In this document: positions 1 to 7,926 of the stretch, in pieces
How the letters are laid out: every line of letters begins with the position of its first letter
Position numbering within the stretch: the stretch's first letter is position 1
Assembly (NCBI RefSeq): GCF_029266855.1
Contig: NZ_JAQSWB010000002.1
Location: 186,001 to 250,000, forward strand
DNA from: Fluviicola sp.
Lineage (GTDB): Bacteria > Bacteroidota > Bacteroidia > Flavobacteriales_D > Crocinitomicaceae
Reading direction: 5' to 3'
DNA: 64,000 nt
Notes under the pieces: model-generated
Told to the model about the DNA's origin: nothing
Seen by the model: only the letters and a program-made list of their open reading frames with translations
The model's database searches: none
Translations under genes and position numbers: made by a program

Positions 1-71
1 TTGCAATCTCCATTTGTTGCAAATGTTTTGGATTTTTGGTTTTGGTAAAAATGACTCTTATATTTCAGAAT

Positions 72-404
72 ATGGAATTTGAAGTAAATGCGGTACAGTG
101 GATAGGGATCTGTCTGATGGTTGTCGGTTTAATGCTGAATACAGCCATTTTTATATTTTCTTATTATAAGATCGTTGCTGTTATTCATCAGCAGCAGGAA
201 GACAACGAGAAAGAACACGAAAAGAAAAGTTTCCCGGTGATCCGGTTTATCTTTCGGTTCAGAAAAGTGCTCAAGGAGATCTCGGAAGGTGAAAAAGGCG
301 AGAATTTTGAACTGATTATTGCTTTTTTGAAATGGACCTTATTACTGGCAGTAGTTATGATCATTCTTGGTTTACTGCTGTTCTTGGTCGGACTCTTATT
401 TTAA
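72..404 (+). CDS. small integral membrane protein, unknown function
   Basis: The protein has about 110 residues with a hydrophobic helix near residues 10-33, a charged lysine- and glutamate-rich middle segment that should lie in the cytoplasm, and a second hydrophobic segment at the C-terminus. I chose the ATG at 72. The frame stays open upstream to a TTG at 36 and an ATG at 51, but the hydrophobic segment follows the 72 start directly. I do not recognise a family. It is followed 52 bases later by a DUF6496 gene on the same strand. Confidence 0.6.
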   Translation: MEFEVNAVQWIGICLMVVGLMLNTAIFIFSYYKIVAVIHQQQEDNEKEHEKKSFPVIRFIFRFRKVLKEISEGEKGENFELIIAFLKWTLLLAVVMIILGLLLFLVGLLF

Positions 405-456
405 CATCCCGAAGTCCTAACATCCTAATATCATAACATCTTAAAATCTTACAGTT

Positions 457-639
457 ATGGCAAAATATGGGGAAAAGGCTGGCGAGAAAGTGGAAAAAGC
501 CATGCATGAAATGAAAGAAGGCAAGTTGAAAACAGGCTCAGGGAAAAAAGTAACAAGCAAAAAACAGGCAGTAGCTATCGGACTCTCCGAAGCCCGCAAA
601 GAGGGCGGGAAAGTTCCGAAAAAGAAAGATAAATCCTGA
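457..639 (+). CDS. DUF6496-like small basic protein
   Basis: The product is 60 residues, very rich in lysine and glycine, with the pattern K(A)MHEMKEGKLKTGSGKKVT followed by KQAVAIGLSEARK and a lysine-rich tail. This agrees with the small DUF6496 family, which resembles plasmid-stabilisation and DNA-binding-like small basic proteins and whose function is unknown. The ATG at 457 is the only sensible start. A strong inverted repeat lies just downstream at 681-734. Confidence 0.7.
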   Translation: MAKYGEKAGEKVEKAMHEMKEGKLKTGSGKKVTSKKQAVAIGLSEARKEGGKVPKKKDKS

Positions 640-680
640 ACGGAAATTATTATTGGTTTATAATGGATCATCAGGTCCTT

Positions 681-734
681 GTGTTCTTCGTGTGCTTTGC
701 AGTCGAACTATACTGCAAAGTGCACAAAGAGCAT
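681..734. terminator. imperfect inverted repeat between convergent genes
   Basis: An arm at 681-703 containing CTTCGTGTGCTTTGCAGT pairs with ACTGCAAAGTGCACAAAG in the arm at 712-734, leaving an 8-nt loop. It lies between the DUF6496 gene (plus) and the MFS gene (minus), so it may stop transcription from both sides. The same CTTCGTG/CTTTG vocabulary recurs in other intergenic regions of this window. Confidence 0.55.
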
Positions 735-752
735 GAAGAAAATTGAGAACAC

Positions 753-2009
753 CTATTTTTCTTTGTACAGCTTGTAATAAGAAAAAGCCGCCACTCCTCC
801 TATAAGTGAAAACACTCCAAGCATCCAAAAGACGTGTTGATACCCGGCTATTCCTTTCGTATCATCCAATAAAAATCCCATAACCGGCCCGGCAAAAATA
901 TCGGGGGTGAAACCAATAAGAGAAATCAGGCCAACTGCCGTTCCCGTTAGCTCCAAAGGAATCCGTCCTTTTCCCATCACTGCAAAATACAAACAGCGCG
1001 CTGCATAAACTCCGCAGGCAACAATTAAAATAGAGATCAGGAACAGGGCAGGAGCGGAAGCTGTAACCAATCCGAAGGCAAATAGCAGCGATCCCGAGAA
1101 TGTAATGACAAAACTCACAAACAATAAAGCAGTAGTTTGCCAGCGGTCAGCCAGTAGCCCGATAATGATCCCCACGATCGGTCGGATAAACAGCAGGAAA
1201 GTACCTGTTTTGGCAGATTGCACCTGGTCGTAATGCATCACATCCTGTGCATACAAGGAAAAGATGTCTGTGATTTTGTATCCGACATAAGCACAAAGGA
1301 TGATGGTCATAAGCAGCCAAACCGAAGGCAGCTTTAAGACTGCGCGAATTTGTGAAAAGGTGATTTTGTCGACTTTCAGTTCCGCTTCCGCTTTGGGATC
1401 CAGTTTCATGAAAAGCCATACCAGGATTCCCACAAGAATAACAATAACAGAAGAGATCAGGATGACTTGTTTAAATGCGGTTTTACTTTCGTGGATCGTT
1501 GCCTGTGAAATCTCAGAAGTAAGGAAGAGTGAAAAAACAAGTACGCCCATCGTAGCGAATAAAGCTCCGACCAATCCGCGCCCGCCATCTAAAAAACCAA
1601 AAGCTTTCCCCTGGGAAGTGGATCCGCCCCAGGCACGGGTAGCCTTGATCATCGGTGCCCAGAACAGGAAGATCGTTGTAAATCCCCAGTAACCGTAAAG
1701 AATTTTCAGAAGGGTGAAATTCGGGAATGCTGCGTAAACAAAACCACCGAGCGCTGTCATCCATAAGGCTATGGCAATTAATTTCCTCGGGGCAAATTTG
1801 TCGGCCAGCGGACCTCCGGAAATATATGAGAACAAAGCAACAATGCCGTAAATCGAAAAGCAGACCCCGAGTTGAAAGTTGTCCAGGTCAAAAGCTTCCA
1901 ATACGATAGGGCGAAAGACACGTGAAAGCACAAAGGGAAGAATGAAAACCGATTCACCTGCAAGGATAAGCAGCAACAGAAAATACCAGGGAGCCTTTTT
2001 CGGGTTCAT
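753..2009 (-). CDS. major facilitator superfamily transporter
   Basis: The 418-residue protein has the length and hydrophobicity of a 12-helix MFS permease. The loop after helix 2 carries the family signature (GGPLADKFAPRKL, about residues 65-77), and the second half has a similar but weaker loop (GLLADRW). The substrate cannot be told from sequence. A motif near residues 115-145 (FWAPMIKATRAWGG) is reminiscent of sugar-phosphate or organic-anion permeases, but this is only a hint. It is monocistronic, with an ATG start at 2009. Confidence 0.85.
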   Translation of the reverse strand: MNPKKAPWYFLLLLILAGESVFILPFVLSRVFRPIVLEAFDLDNFQLGVCFSIYGIVALFSYISGGPLADKFAPRKLIAIALWMTALGGFVYAAFPNFTLLKILYGYWGFTTIFLFWAPMIKATRAWGGSTSQGKAFGFLDGGRGLVGALFATMGVLVFSLFLTSEISQATIHESKTAFKQVILISSVIVILVGILVWLFMKLDPKAEAELKVDKITFSQIRAVLKLPSVWLLMTIILCAYVGYKITDIFSLYAQDVMHYDQVQSAKTGTFLLFIRPIVGIIIGLLADRWQTTALLFVSFVITFSGSLLFAFGLVTASAPALFLISILIVACGVYAARCLYFAVMGKGRIPLELTGTAVGLISLIGFTPDIFAGPVMGFLLDDTKGIAGYQHVFWMLGVFSLIGGVAAFSYYKLYKEK

Positions 2010-2183
2010 TGTTTTCGCAATTGGATACTAAACATACATATAAACAATTGAAAATTGAAAAAATTAAGACTCAAGATAAAAGCCTTAGGCGGATTCCAGC
2101 ATTTAGTCTTAAAATCTTAATGTCTTAATGTCCTGATATCTTCAAGTCTTGACACAAAAAACTTTTTTTATTATTTTTCCGGG

Positions 2184-2639
2184 ATGAATTTGGACGCAGT
2201 ATCTTTTTTAATTGAGCAGAGTCTTGCTGAATTAGGAGTGGATCCGGGATTATGCCGAGCTGATAAACCCGGACAATGGAATTTAACCTATAAAGGTTCA
2301 ACAGTGTGGATTGATGTATTCAACTTTCCGCAAAACCCCGAGAAGTATTATTTCCAGGTGATGAGCCCCTTAACGCGTATCCCTGATCGCAACCAGGAAG
2401 CTTTTTTCAAGAACCTGCTGGAGATCAATCACACGATGTATGGATCCTGGACAAGTTTAAAAAGTGACTGGTCCTACGTGCTTTCTTTACGTGAGGCCGA
2501 TAACCTGGATAAAAGTGAGATCGACGCAACGTTGGATCGCGTGGCTTTTTATTCCTCGGATTATTTTGGTAAACTGACTTTTAAATTTGAAGGCAGCTGG
2601 GATCCGAAACCAACGGATAAGCCGGTGAATTTTAATTAA
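2184..2639 (+). CDS. YbjN/Tir-chaperone-like protein
   Basis: A 151-residue soluble protein with no signal peptide. Its layout (an N-terminal helix with an acidic-hydrophobic pattern, a beta meander around residues 30-65 with WIDVFNFP, then RIPDRNQEAFFKNLLEINH) resembles the YbjN fold, which is related to type III secretion chaperones. Family members have poorly known regulatory or chaperone roles. The start is the ATG at 2184, preceded by a TATTTTTC box. It converges on the response regulator gene with 12 nt between stops. Confidence 0.55.
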   Translation: MNLDAVSFLIEQSLAELGVDPGLCRADKPGQWNLTYKGSTVWIDVFNFPQNPEKYYFQVMSPLTRIPDRNQEAFFKNLLEINHTMYGSWTSLKSDWSYVLSLREADNLDKSEIDATLDRVAFYSSDYFGKLTFKFEGSWDPKPTDKPVNFN

Positions 2640-2651
2640 ATGACAAAGCAG

Positions 2652-3296
2652 TTACTCAATTACAAACAGGCCGTTTTTTACTGCATACACTACTAATCCG
2701 GCAGCATTTTTCGCGCCTGTTTTGACAATTAAACTTCTGCGGTGATTATTAATGGTGAGAGGGGAAACAAACAGGTTAAAAGCAATTTCTTCCGTGGAAA
2801 ATTCGCGGCAGATCATTTGAAGCACTTCAATCTCTCTTGAAGTCAGCTTATTGGCTTTTTCAATAAAGGTGTGCTCTCTTCGGACAAGTTCTTTTAAGAA
2901 GGGAGTGCGGAGTGCTGATGCATAATATTCTTCTCCCCTGGTAACGGTTTCAATTGCGGAAATCACTTCTTTGACCGATGAATCCTTGGTCAGGTAACCA
3001 TTGGCCCCGAGGTCGTAGGCCTGTATCATTTGTTTCAGTTGATTATGCATGGTCAGCATGATTACCGGGACGGATGAAAAGGTGCTTTGCCGCAACGCTT
3101 TCAAACATTCCAGCCCGTTCATTTCAGGCATTTCCACATCCATTAAAACAACATCGATTCCATTTACTGGAATCAGTGCAAGTGCATCTTTTCCGTTGGA
3201 AGCCTCCACTATTTCAAAATCCGGGTTCGACTGTTTTAGTAGTAGGTGCACTCCTTCGCGGAATACAAAATGATCATCAACGATTAGTATTTTCAT
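2652..3296 (-). CDS. NarL/FixJ-family response regulator
   Basis: The 214-residue regulator has a receiver domain (residues 1-120) with acidic D7/D8, phospho-acceptor D53 (LMDVEMP) and conserved lysine K104 (YLTKDSS). A LuxR-type HTH follows at about residues 145-210 (KLTSREIEVLQMI, then EEIAFNLFVSPLTINNH). It overlaps the 3' end of the histidine kinase gene by 20 nt, so the two form a cognate pair. I infer it may bind the inverted repeats upstream of the four paralogous membrane genes next door; nothing in the sequence proves that. Confidence 0.9.
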   Translation of the reverse strand: MKILIVDDHFVFREGVHLLLKQSNPDFEIVEASNGKDALALIPVNGIDVVLMDVEMPEMNGLECLKALRQSTFSSVPVIMLTMHNQLKQMIQAYDLGANGYLTKDSSVKEVISAIETVTRGEEYYASALRTPFLKELVRREHTFIEKANKLTSREIEVLQMICREFSTEEIAFNLFVSPLTINNHRRSLIVKTGAKNAAGLVVYAVKNGLFVIE

Positions 3297-4047
3297 AATT
3301 GATTTTTTGAAGTGGGATCATGATCTGTAAATTCATGCCGGATGCACTTGGAAGTTCGTTCCATAGCTGCCTGCCCCCTATAATTTCAATGCGCTTGGTA
3401 ATGTTTTGTACTCCCAGCCCAAGGGTAACCAATTTCATCTGAAATCCTTTCCCGTTATCCTGGTAACTTAAGAATAAATAATCGCTCGTTTTTTCTATTT
3501 TGATAGCGACCTGCGTAGCATGGGCATGACGAACGGTGTTGACGAGCAGCTCCTGGAAAACTCGTATCAGTGAAGTTCCCTTAACGGGGTCAATTACAGG
3601 GAAATTATCCGGCATGGAAAGTATAATGTCGATATTCCCGAATTCATTGATAAAGGCGATCTGTTCCCGGAGCACGGTTTGGAATGACTTGGCAGAGTTG
3701 ACTTCAGATGAGATCATATGTGCAATATTCCTGCATTGATGAATAGCTTCCTGCACCTGTCTTTGCATTTTTACCAATAACTCTTTTTGCTCGGAAGCCT
3801 GGGTTTGTTCCACCAGGAAACCGATTTGCATTTGAGTAATGGAAAGCATTGGTCCCAGGTTGTCATGCACTTCCCTGGAAATAGTTGCCCGTTCCCGTTC
3901 CTGTGCAGTAATAATGGATTCGATGGCATTCGCCTCATTTTTTCGTAACTGCCTGTAAAGTCTCGTCATCACATAATAGATCCCGATTCCAAAAATAACG
4001 ATGAGCAAGGTTACAACAATCAATATGACGAAAATGATATTATCCAC
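3277..4047 (-). CDS. sensor histidine kinase (HisKA_3 type)
   Basis: A 256-residue kinase with one N-terminal membrane helix (residues 4-27), a dimerisation/phosphoacceptor segment with H61 in ISREVHDNLGPMLS, and an HATPase domain with an N box (FQELLVNTVRHAHA) and a G1 box (DNGKGF). It has no extracellular sensor domain, so the signal probably comes from a partner. The seven-helix protein encoded immediately upstream (overlap 8 nt) is the obvious candidate. The start is GTG at 4047. It is the partner of the regulator at 2652-3296. Confidence 0.88.
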   Translation of the reverse strand: MDNIIFVILIVVTLLIVIFGIGIYYVMTRLYRQLRKNEANAIESIITAQERERATISREVHDNLGPMLSITQMQIGFLVEQTQASEQKELLVKMQRQVQEAIHQCRNIAHMISSEVNSAKSFQTVLREQIAFINEFGNIDIILSMPDNFPVIDPVKGTSLIRVFQELLVNTVRHAHATQVAIKIEKTSDYLFLSYQDNGKGFQMKLVTLGLGVQNITKRIEIIGGRQLWNELPSASGMNLQIMIPLQKINYENTNR

Positions 4048-4732
4048 GGCGTAATTTGATGATTTCAGAGGTGAAAATAATTGCTAAAACACTATAAAAT
4101 AGGAAAATATTGAAAAGGTGAATATGAAAGAATAGTTTATATGAATATACATTCATTATCATCTCCTGCCAATGGAAGGTCGTGACAATGGTGGCGATAA
4201 GTGAATAAATCAAAAAGCTTAAATTGATTTTTAATTGAAACCTAAAATCGTCCGATTTCGGAGTGAGAAGTAAATCAGTTAACTGCAGCAGAAAAGCCAG
4301 GAAGAAAAAGCTGAAAATGATTAGGCTTGAACTACTGGGGAGAATGCATCGCGGGTGATAATACCCGCCGTAAATAAGATGTACGACTAAAATGCTGTAT
4401 AGAATGAAATAGGTATATCGCTTCCAGGCCATCTGTGTATTGATAGATAGGAAGCCGAACAAGAAAGGAGTTGATAAAGTGTAATAGATACTGAATACAA
4501 AGCTGTTGTAAATGTAATGTCTTGCAAGATATAATGAAACACATTCAGAAAGGAGGACCAGAATTAAGTAGATCAATAGAAAAGAAACTCCGGAACTAAA
4601 GTTGTTTAAGGGTGACTCTCTTTTCCATGGTTCGGGAAGTTTGTCAATGGATCTGCGTAACTGAAACAACAGCGTTCCTGCCAAAATGATTTCCACACTG
4701 ATCACTGATAAATAAATTATATCAAATAACAT
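4040..4732 (-). CDS. seven-helix membrane protein, paralogue 1 (putative sensor partner)
   Basis: About 230 residues with seven predicted membrane helices. Signature positions shared with the three following paralogues are YGGYYHP, a LTDLLL-PKSD block, and a C-terminal FTSEIIKLRR. I prefer the ATG at 4732 over the GTG at 4747 because it aligns with the paralogues' N-termini. The gene overlaps the histidine kinase by 8 nt, so a 7TM protein, kinase and regulator form one transcription unit. I do not know a named family; a sensory role is inferred from context. Confidence 0.75.
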   Translation of the reverse strand: MLFDIIYLSVISVEIILAGTLLFQLRRSIDKLPEPWKRESPLNNFSSGVSFLLIYLILVLLSECVSLYLARHYIYNSFVFSIYYTLSTPFLFGFLSINTQMAWKRYTYFILYSILVVHLIYGGYYHPRCILPSSSSLIIFSFFFLAFLLQLTDLLLTPKSDDFRFQLKINLSFLIYSLIATIVTTFHWQEMIMNVYSYKLFFHIHLFNIFLFYSVLAIIFTSEIIKLRRG

Positions 4733-4812
4733 GTCTTTTTGAGTCACTATCCGTCTAAAAGTAAGCAGATCTTAAATATGTTTTTATTTTGATCTAAAAT
4801 AACTCATACAAA

Positions 4813-4840
4813 CCGCAAGATGTATTGTTTCATCTTACGG
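4813..4840 (-). promoter_or_regulatory. 5'-leader hairpin of paralogue 1
   Basis: In the minus-strand transcript CCGTAAGATG pairs with CATCTTGCGG around an 8-nt loop. The single non-Watson-Crick position is a U-G wobble that works only in the minus-strand RNA (on the plus strand it would be an A-C mismatch). The same stem with a different loop occurs at 7683-7710 in the leader of paralogue 4, and a related one at 5858-5888. It lies about 68 nt after the predicted start of transcription. The function is unknown; it is possibly a cis-acting mRNA element. Confidence 0.5.
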
Positions 4841-4914
4841 CTGTTGAGTGGTGATAAGGTGGTGGATAAAGCTATAAATAGGATTGTTATATAAATTTCC
4901 TTGTTGTACCAGAT

Positions 4915-4961
4915 CAAAAGTATAGATGTTTAAAAAAAAACAAATGCTTAGTTCTAAGCAT
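4915..4961 (-). promoter_or_regulatory. inverted-repeat operator plus -7 box upstream of paralogue 1
   Basis: The palindrome 4944-4961 reads ATGCTTAGAACTAAGCAT on the minus strand. It is followed after 21 nt by TACTTTTG (4922-4915), a match to the Bacteroidota TAnnTTTG box. The centre of the palindrome would fall about 43 nt upstream of the transcription start, a usual place for an activator. An alternative is that it ends the preceding gene (stop at 4999), since T-rich sequence follows; both uses are possible. Confidence 0.6.
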
Positions 4962-4998
4962 TTTTTAGGAAAAAAACCTGCTAATAAGCGATTCTTTA

Positions 4999-5703
4999 TT
5001 AGACTCCTTTCCTGCGATACAATTTGATGATTTCAGAGGTGAATACGCACCCGAATGAAAAATAAAACAGGATCATGTTTCCTATCTGAAGAAGGAAAAT
5101 AAAAGGGTGATTGATTATATGATCTGACGTAATATCTGACCAGTGAAATGACGTAAGAATATTACCTATAAGCGGAAAGATTAAAAAGACCAGGCAGATT
5201 TTTAGTTTAAACGTAAAGTAATCTGTTTTAGGGTTAATCAGCAAATCAGTTAAGTGCAACAGGCCGGCCAAGAAGAAAACGGTGTTTAATATGATGTATG
5301 TGGCAGTAGGATGACTGGAAAGTGGATGAAAATATCCGCCTTGAATCAGGTGCCCTACCAGAATCGCATACAATACCACATAACCGTACCGTTTCCACCG
5401 GGTTTGTGTATGTATAAATAAAAAACTGAACAAAAGTAAAGTCGCAATACTAAAATAGGTGCTGAACACATACGCGTTGGGAATACGATGTCTGGCAAAA
5501 TAACTTGTGATGAGTTCGTTTAAAAGAGCAAAGAATAAAAAGATTATAAAAAAAGAAATGCTTTGGCTGAAATTTTTAAAGGGTGCGGATTTTCTCCATC
5601 CTTCTGTTAATCTGGCTGTAGATTTGCGCAACATTATCAGGTAGATACCGGAAGAAATGATCCCGAAAGTTATTGCCAATAGATATAAAATAGATACTAA
5701 CAC
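4999..5703 (-). CDS. seven-helix membrane protein, paralogue 2
   Basis: 234 residues with seven predicted helices. It is closely similar to the 6036-6743 product, for example IMLRKSTARL at the end of helix 1, GGYFHPLSSHPTA, LTDLLINPKTD, and CVFTSEIIKLYRR at the C-terminus. It starts with GTG at 5703. There is no kinase or regulator beside it and it has its own promoter-like region, so it is probably a stand-alone sensor or receptor-like protein working with the nearby kinase. This role is inferred. Confidence 0.72.
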   Translation of the reverse strand: MLVSILYLLAITFGIISSGIYLIMLRKSTARLTEGWRKSAPFKNFSQSISFFIIFLFFALLNELITSYFARHRIPNAYVFSTYFSIATLLLFSFLFIHTQTRWKRYGYVVLYAILVGHLIQGGYFHPLSSHPTATYIILNTVFFLAGLLHLTDLLINPKTDYFTFKLKICLVFLIFPLIGNILTSFHWSDITSDHIINHPFIFLLQIGNMILFYFSFGCVFTSEIIKLYRRKGV

Positions 5704-5857
5704 GCTCTTTTTCTGATATTAAAGTTTCAATCTTTTTAAAGTATAAATCAATCAGATATGCTTTTCGAATAATATGGTTTCCTGCAGGCTCTAAAAATAG
5801 ACTTTTGTATATAATTTAAGTAAATCATTGTGATTAAATCCCTGACAGATTCAATTT

Positions 5858-5888
5858 AACCGCAAGATGTACGAAACTTCCTGCGGTT
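5858..5888 (-). promoter_or_regulatory. 5'-leader hairpin of paralogue 2
   Basis: In the minus-strand RNA AACCGCAGGA pairs with TCTTGCGGTT (10 pairs, one G-U) around an 11-nt loop. It shares the CATCTTGCGGTT 3' arm with the leaders of paralogues 1 and 4, and sits about 63 nt after the predicted transcription start. On the plus strand it is followed by six T residues and could look like a terminator, but no plus-strand gene precedes it. Confidence 0.45.
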
Positions 5889-5957
5889 TTTTAGAATGAT
5901 TTGGTGTTAGATAAATGGGGTGAATATGTTAATCCCGATCTTAATCTTTAGAGAATT

Positions 5958-6004
5958 CAAAATTAGAGGAATCCAAATAAATAAATATGGTTAGAACTAA
6001 GCAT
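5958..6004 (-). promoter_or_regulatory. inverted-repeat operator plus -7 box upstream of paralogue 2
   Basis: The near-palindrome 5987-6004 (minus strand ATGCTTAGTTCTAACCAT) is followed after 21 nt by TAATTTTG (5965-5958), matching TAnnTTTG. The spacing is identical to that in front of paralogues 1 and 4. On the upstream side there is a conserved CTAAAAT run. The distance to the GTG at 5703 is long (about 280 nt), leaving room for the structured leader. Confidence 0.58.
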
Positions 6005-6035
6005 ATTTTAGAAAAAAGGGATTGAGGTTGTTTTT

Positions 6036-6743
6036 TTATCTCACGTGCCCGCGACGCAATTTGATAATTTCTGAAGTGAATACGCATGCAAATGAAAAAT
6101 AAAACAGGAACATATTTCCAAGTTGAAGCATGAAGAGAAAAGGGAAATTAATCACATGGTCTGAAGTCATATCGGACCAGTGAAAGGAGGTGAGAATGTC
6201 GGCCATAAGACCGAAGACCAAAATGATCAGGCAGATTTTTAGTTTAAACTTGAAATGATCTGTCTTTGGATGAATCAGTAGATCAGTTAAATGCAATAGT
6301 GCGGCTAGGAAAAATATACTGTTCAATAATAGGGAAGCGGTGGTGGTGTGACTGGAAAGCGGGTGGTAATATCCCCCATTTATCAGGTACCCGATAAGAA
6401 TGGAATACAATATAATATACCCGATTTGTCTCCAGCGGGCTTGCGTGTTGATAAATAAGAAACCGAATATCAGGAAGGTCGCCGTAGTGAAAAAGATGCT
6501 TAATACATAACCGTTTGGGGTATTGCTCCGGGAGAGATAACTTGTAATGAACTCGTTGAAAAAGGCAAGTACCAGAAAGATCACTAAGAACAGAATACTT
6601 AACTTGAAATTTCTCATGGAAGCGGATCTTCTCCAGCCTTCCGGTAATCTGGCTGTGGATTTACGCAACATAATCAGAAACAGAATGGAAGTAATAATTC
6701 CCAACGCGATTACTGACAGAAATAGTATGGATACAATTAACAC
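6036..6743 (-). CDS. seven-helix membrane protein, paralogue 3
   Basis: 235 residues, seven predicted helices, GTG start at 6743. Shared family positions include IMLRKSTARLPEGW, NGGYYHPLSSH, LTDLLIHPKTDHF, a FHWSD motif before the last helix, and CVFTSEIIKLRR at the C-terminus. It is the closest relative of paralogue 2 and presumably arose from a recent duplication. No enzymatic motif is visible. I infer a receptor-like or signal-relay role from its neighbours. Confidence 0.72.
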   Translation of the reverse strand: MLIVSILFLSVIALGIITSILFLIMLRKSTARLPEGWRRSASMRNFKLSILFLVIFLVLAFFNEFITSYLSRSNTPNGYVLSIFFTTATFLIFGFLFINTQARWRQIGYIILYSILIGYLINGGYYHPLSSHTTTASLLLNSIFFLAALLHLTDLLIHPKTDHFKFKLKICLIILVFGLMADILTSFHWSDMTSDHVINFPFLFMLQLGNMFLFYFSFACVFTSEIIKLRRGHVR

Positions 6744-6792
6744 GTTTATTTTTTTTGATACATGGTTTTAATCATTGGTTTCTTTTCCGCTT

Positions 6793-6843
6793 TAAAAGTA
6801 GCCTTTTTGGGTCGGATAAATCAATAGACATAGTTCTAAGCGA
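6793..6843 (-). promoter_or_regulatory. degenerate operator and -7 box upstream of paralogue 3
   Basis: On the minus strand the sequence 6843-6826 keeps GCTTAGAACTA but loses the second arm. A TACTTTTA box lies at 6800-6793, 25 nt further on rather than 21. It is about 83 nt from the GTG start, and no leader hairpin is present. It is the weakest of the four copies. Confidence 0.4.
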
Positions 6844-6877
6844 ATTTTACTTAAATTGGATTATTGCATCCTTCATA

Positions 6878-7573
6878 TTATTTGCGACGTAATTTCAGAA
6901 TCTCACTGATGAATATAAGTGCAAGTGAGAAATAAAATAACATCATATTAATAAACTGAATCTGGAAGTAAATTTCAAACCAGTTCTCGTTTCCGTCAAG
7001 TGACCATTGAAAGGAAGTTGCAATACTTGCAATTAACATGTTTATCGAAAAACTCAGATTTATTTTCAATTGAAGTTTAAAATAATCTGATTTTGGATTA
7101 AGAAGCAGATCCGTTAAATGTAAAAGTGCAGCTATGAAATAAATACTGTAAATCAGTAATGCTGATGTGCCCGGAAGTATACACTTTGGATGGTAATATC
7201 CTCCGTTAATCAGATATGCAATGATAATAATATAGAGCAGGAGATAGGTGTATTGCTTCCAAACCGTTTGTGTATGCTTATATAGAAAACCGAATAAAAA
7301 TACACTGCTTATTGTGAAATCGAAACTGAAAATAAAACTGTTGTAAATATGTTGTTTTGCAAGATATTGAGAAACAAATTCAGTAGTAAGATTACATAAC
7401 AAGAAAATGGTTAAGAAAGAAATACTGAGAGTGAGGTTTCTTAGTGAGAAGGAATTTCTCCACGCTACCGGTAATTTTTTATCGGATTTTATGAGCTCGA
7501 ATCTCAATATAATTGAGGAAACGATTGCTGTACCGATCAATAAAAAATAAAAAACACTTTGAAATAGCAGCAT
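6878..7573 (-). CDS. seven-helix membrane protein, paralogue 4
   Basis: About 231 residues from the ATG at 7573; a TTG at 7588 would add five residues and fits the paralogues less well. It carries the family marks NGGYYHPKCILPG, LTDLLLNPKSDYF, a single F-W before the last helix and a C-terminal FISEILKLRRK. It resembles paralogue 1 more than paralogues 2 and 3 (for instance HPKCILP versus HPRCILP). It is first in the row of four and has its own operator and leader hairpin. Confidence 0.72.
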   Translation of the reverse strand: MLLFQSVFYFLLIGTAIVSSIILRFELIKSDKKLPVAWRNSFSLRNLTLSISFLTIFLLCNLTTEFVSQYLAKQHIYNSFIFSFDFTISSVFLFGFLYKHTQTVWKQYTYLLLYIIIIAYLINGGYYHPKCILPGTSALLIYSIYFIAALLHLTDLLLNPKSDYFKLQLKINLSFSINMLIASIATSFQWSLDGNENWFEIYFQIQFINMMLFYFSLALIFISEILKLRRK

Positions 7574-7682
7574 AGTGATATTTGGCAATAAAAATACAAT
7601 TCCATCGAAGGAGTAGGTTCAAAAGAATTGAAATTTATCAATCGGAAAAATAGTACTGACTTTCAATTCTAACTCATACAAA

Positions 7683-7710
7683 CCGCAAGATGCTTAGGCT
7701 CATCTTACGG
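7683..7710 (-). promoter_or_regulatory. 5'-leader hairpin of paralogue 4
   Basis: It has the same 10-bp stem as 4813-4840 (CCGTAAGATG with CATCTTGCGG in the minus-strand RNA, one U-G pair), but the 8-nt loop differs (AGCCTAAG instead of AAACAATA). Conservation of the stem with a freely changed loop suggests selection on the RNA structure. It lies about 72 nt after the predicted transcription start. Confidence 0.5.
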
Positions 7711-7788
7711 TTGCTGAGTATGATAAGGTGGGTAGATAAAATGGATTCTATGATTATGTAATCAGATGATTACCTCTTTATCTGGGAT

Positions 7789-7835
7789 CAAAAGTACGCG
7801 TGTAAAAAATAATCCATATGCTTACTTCTAAGCAT
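7789..7835 (-). promoter_or_regulatory. inverted-repeat operator plus -7 box upstream of paralogue 4
   Basis: The palindrome 7818-7835 (minus strand ATGCTTAGAAGTAAGCAT) is followed after exactly 21 nt by TACTTTTG at 7796-7789. This is the same arrangement as at 4915-4961 and 5958-6004. No gene ends within 90 nt upstream, so here the palindrome is unlikely to be merely a terminator. Confidence 0.6.
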
Positions 7836-7926
7836 TTTTTCAGAAAAATGACGAGTAAAGTTAATCCGTGAAAGGATTATTTTTTTAAAACAGGAAGGAA
7901 TTCGGAAGATTCTTTAGCTCTATAGT

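Larger units (their letters stand above)
5704..6035. other. 332-nt intergenic region between paralogues 2 and 3
   Basis: I see no gene here. The region holds the leader hairpin at 5858-5888 and the operator/-7 box at 5958-6004, both reading toward the paralogue at 4999-5703. Confidence 0.7.
7574..7926. other. 353-nt intergenic region upstream of paralogue 4
   Basis: I see no gene here. It contains the leader hairpin 7683-7710 and the operator/-7 box 7789-7835 for paralogue 4. The block from 7671 to 7692 is identical to 4801-4822 in front of paralogue 1, and a GATAAGGT-containing block continues the likeness. Confidence 0.7.

Noticed and set aside
4944-4961. Simple intrinsic terminator of the 4999-5703 gene
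   Set aside because: This copy alone would fit, but the other three copies keep the same sequence and (in two) the same 21-nt distance to a -7 box, and the copy at 7818 has no gene ending close by. I kept it as an operator candidate and noted the alternative.
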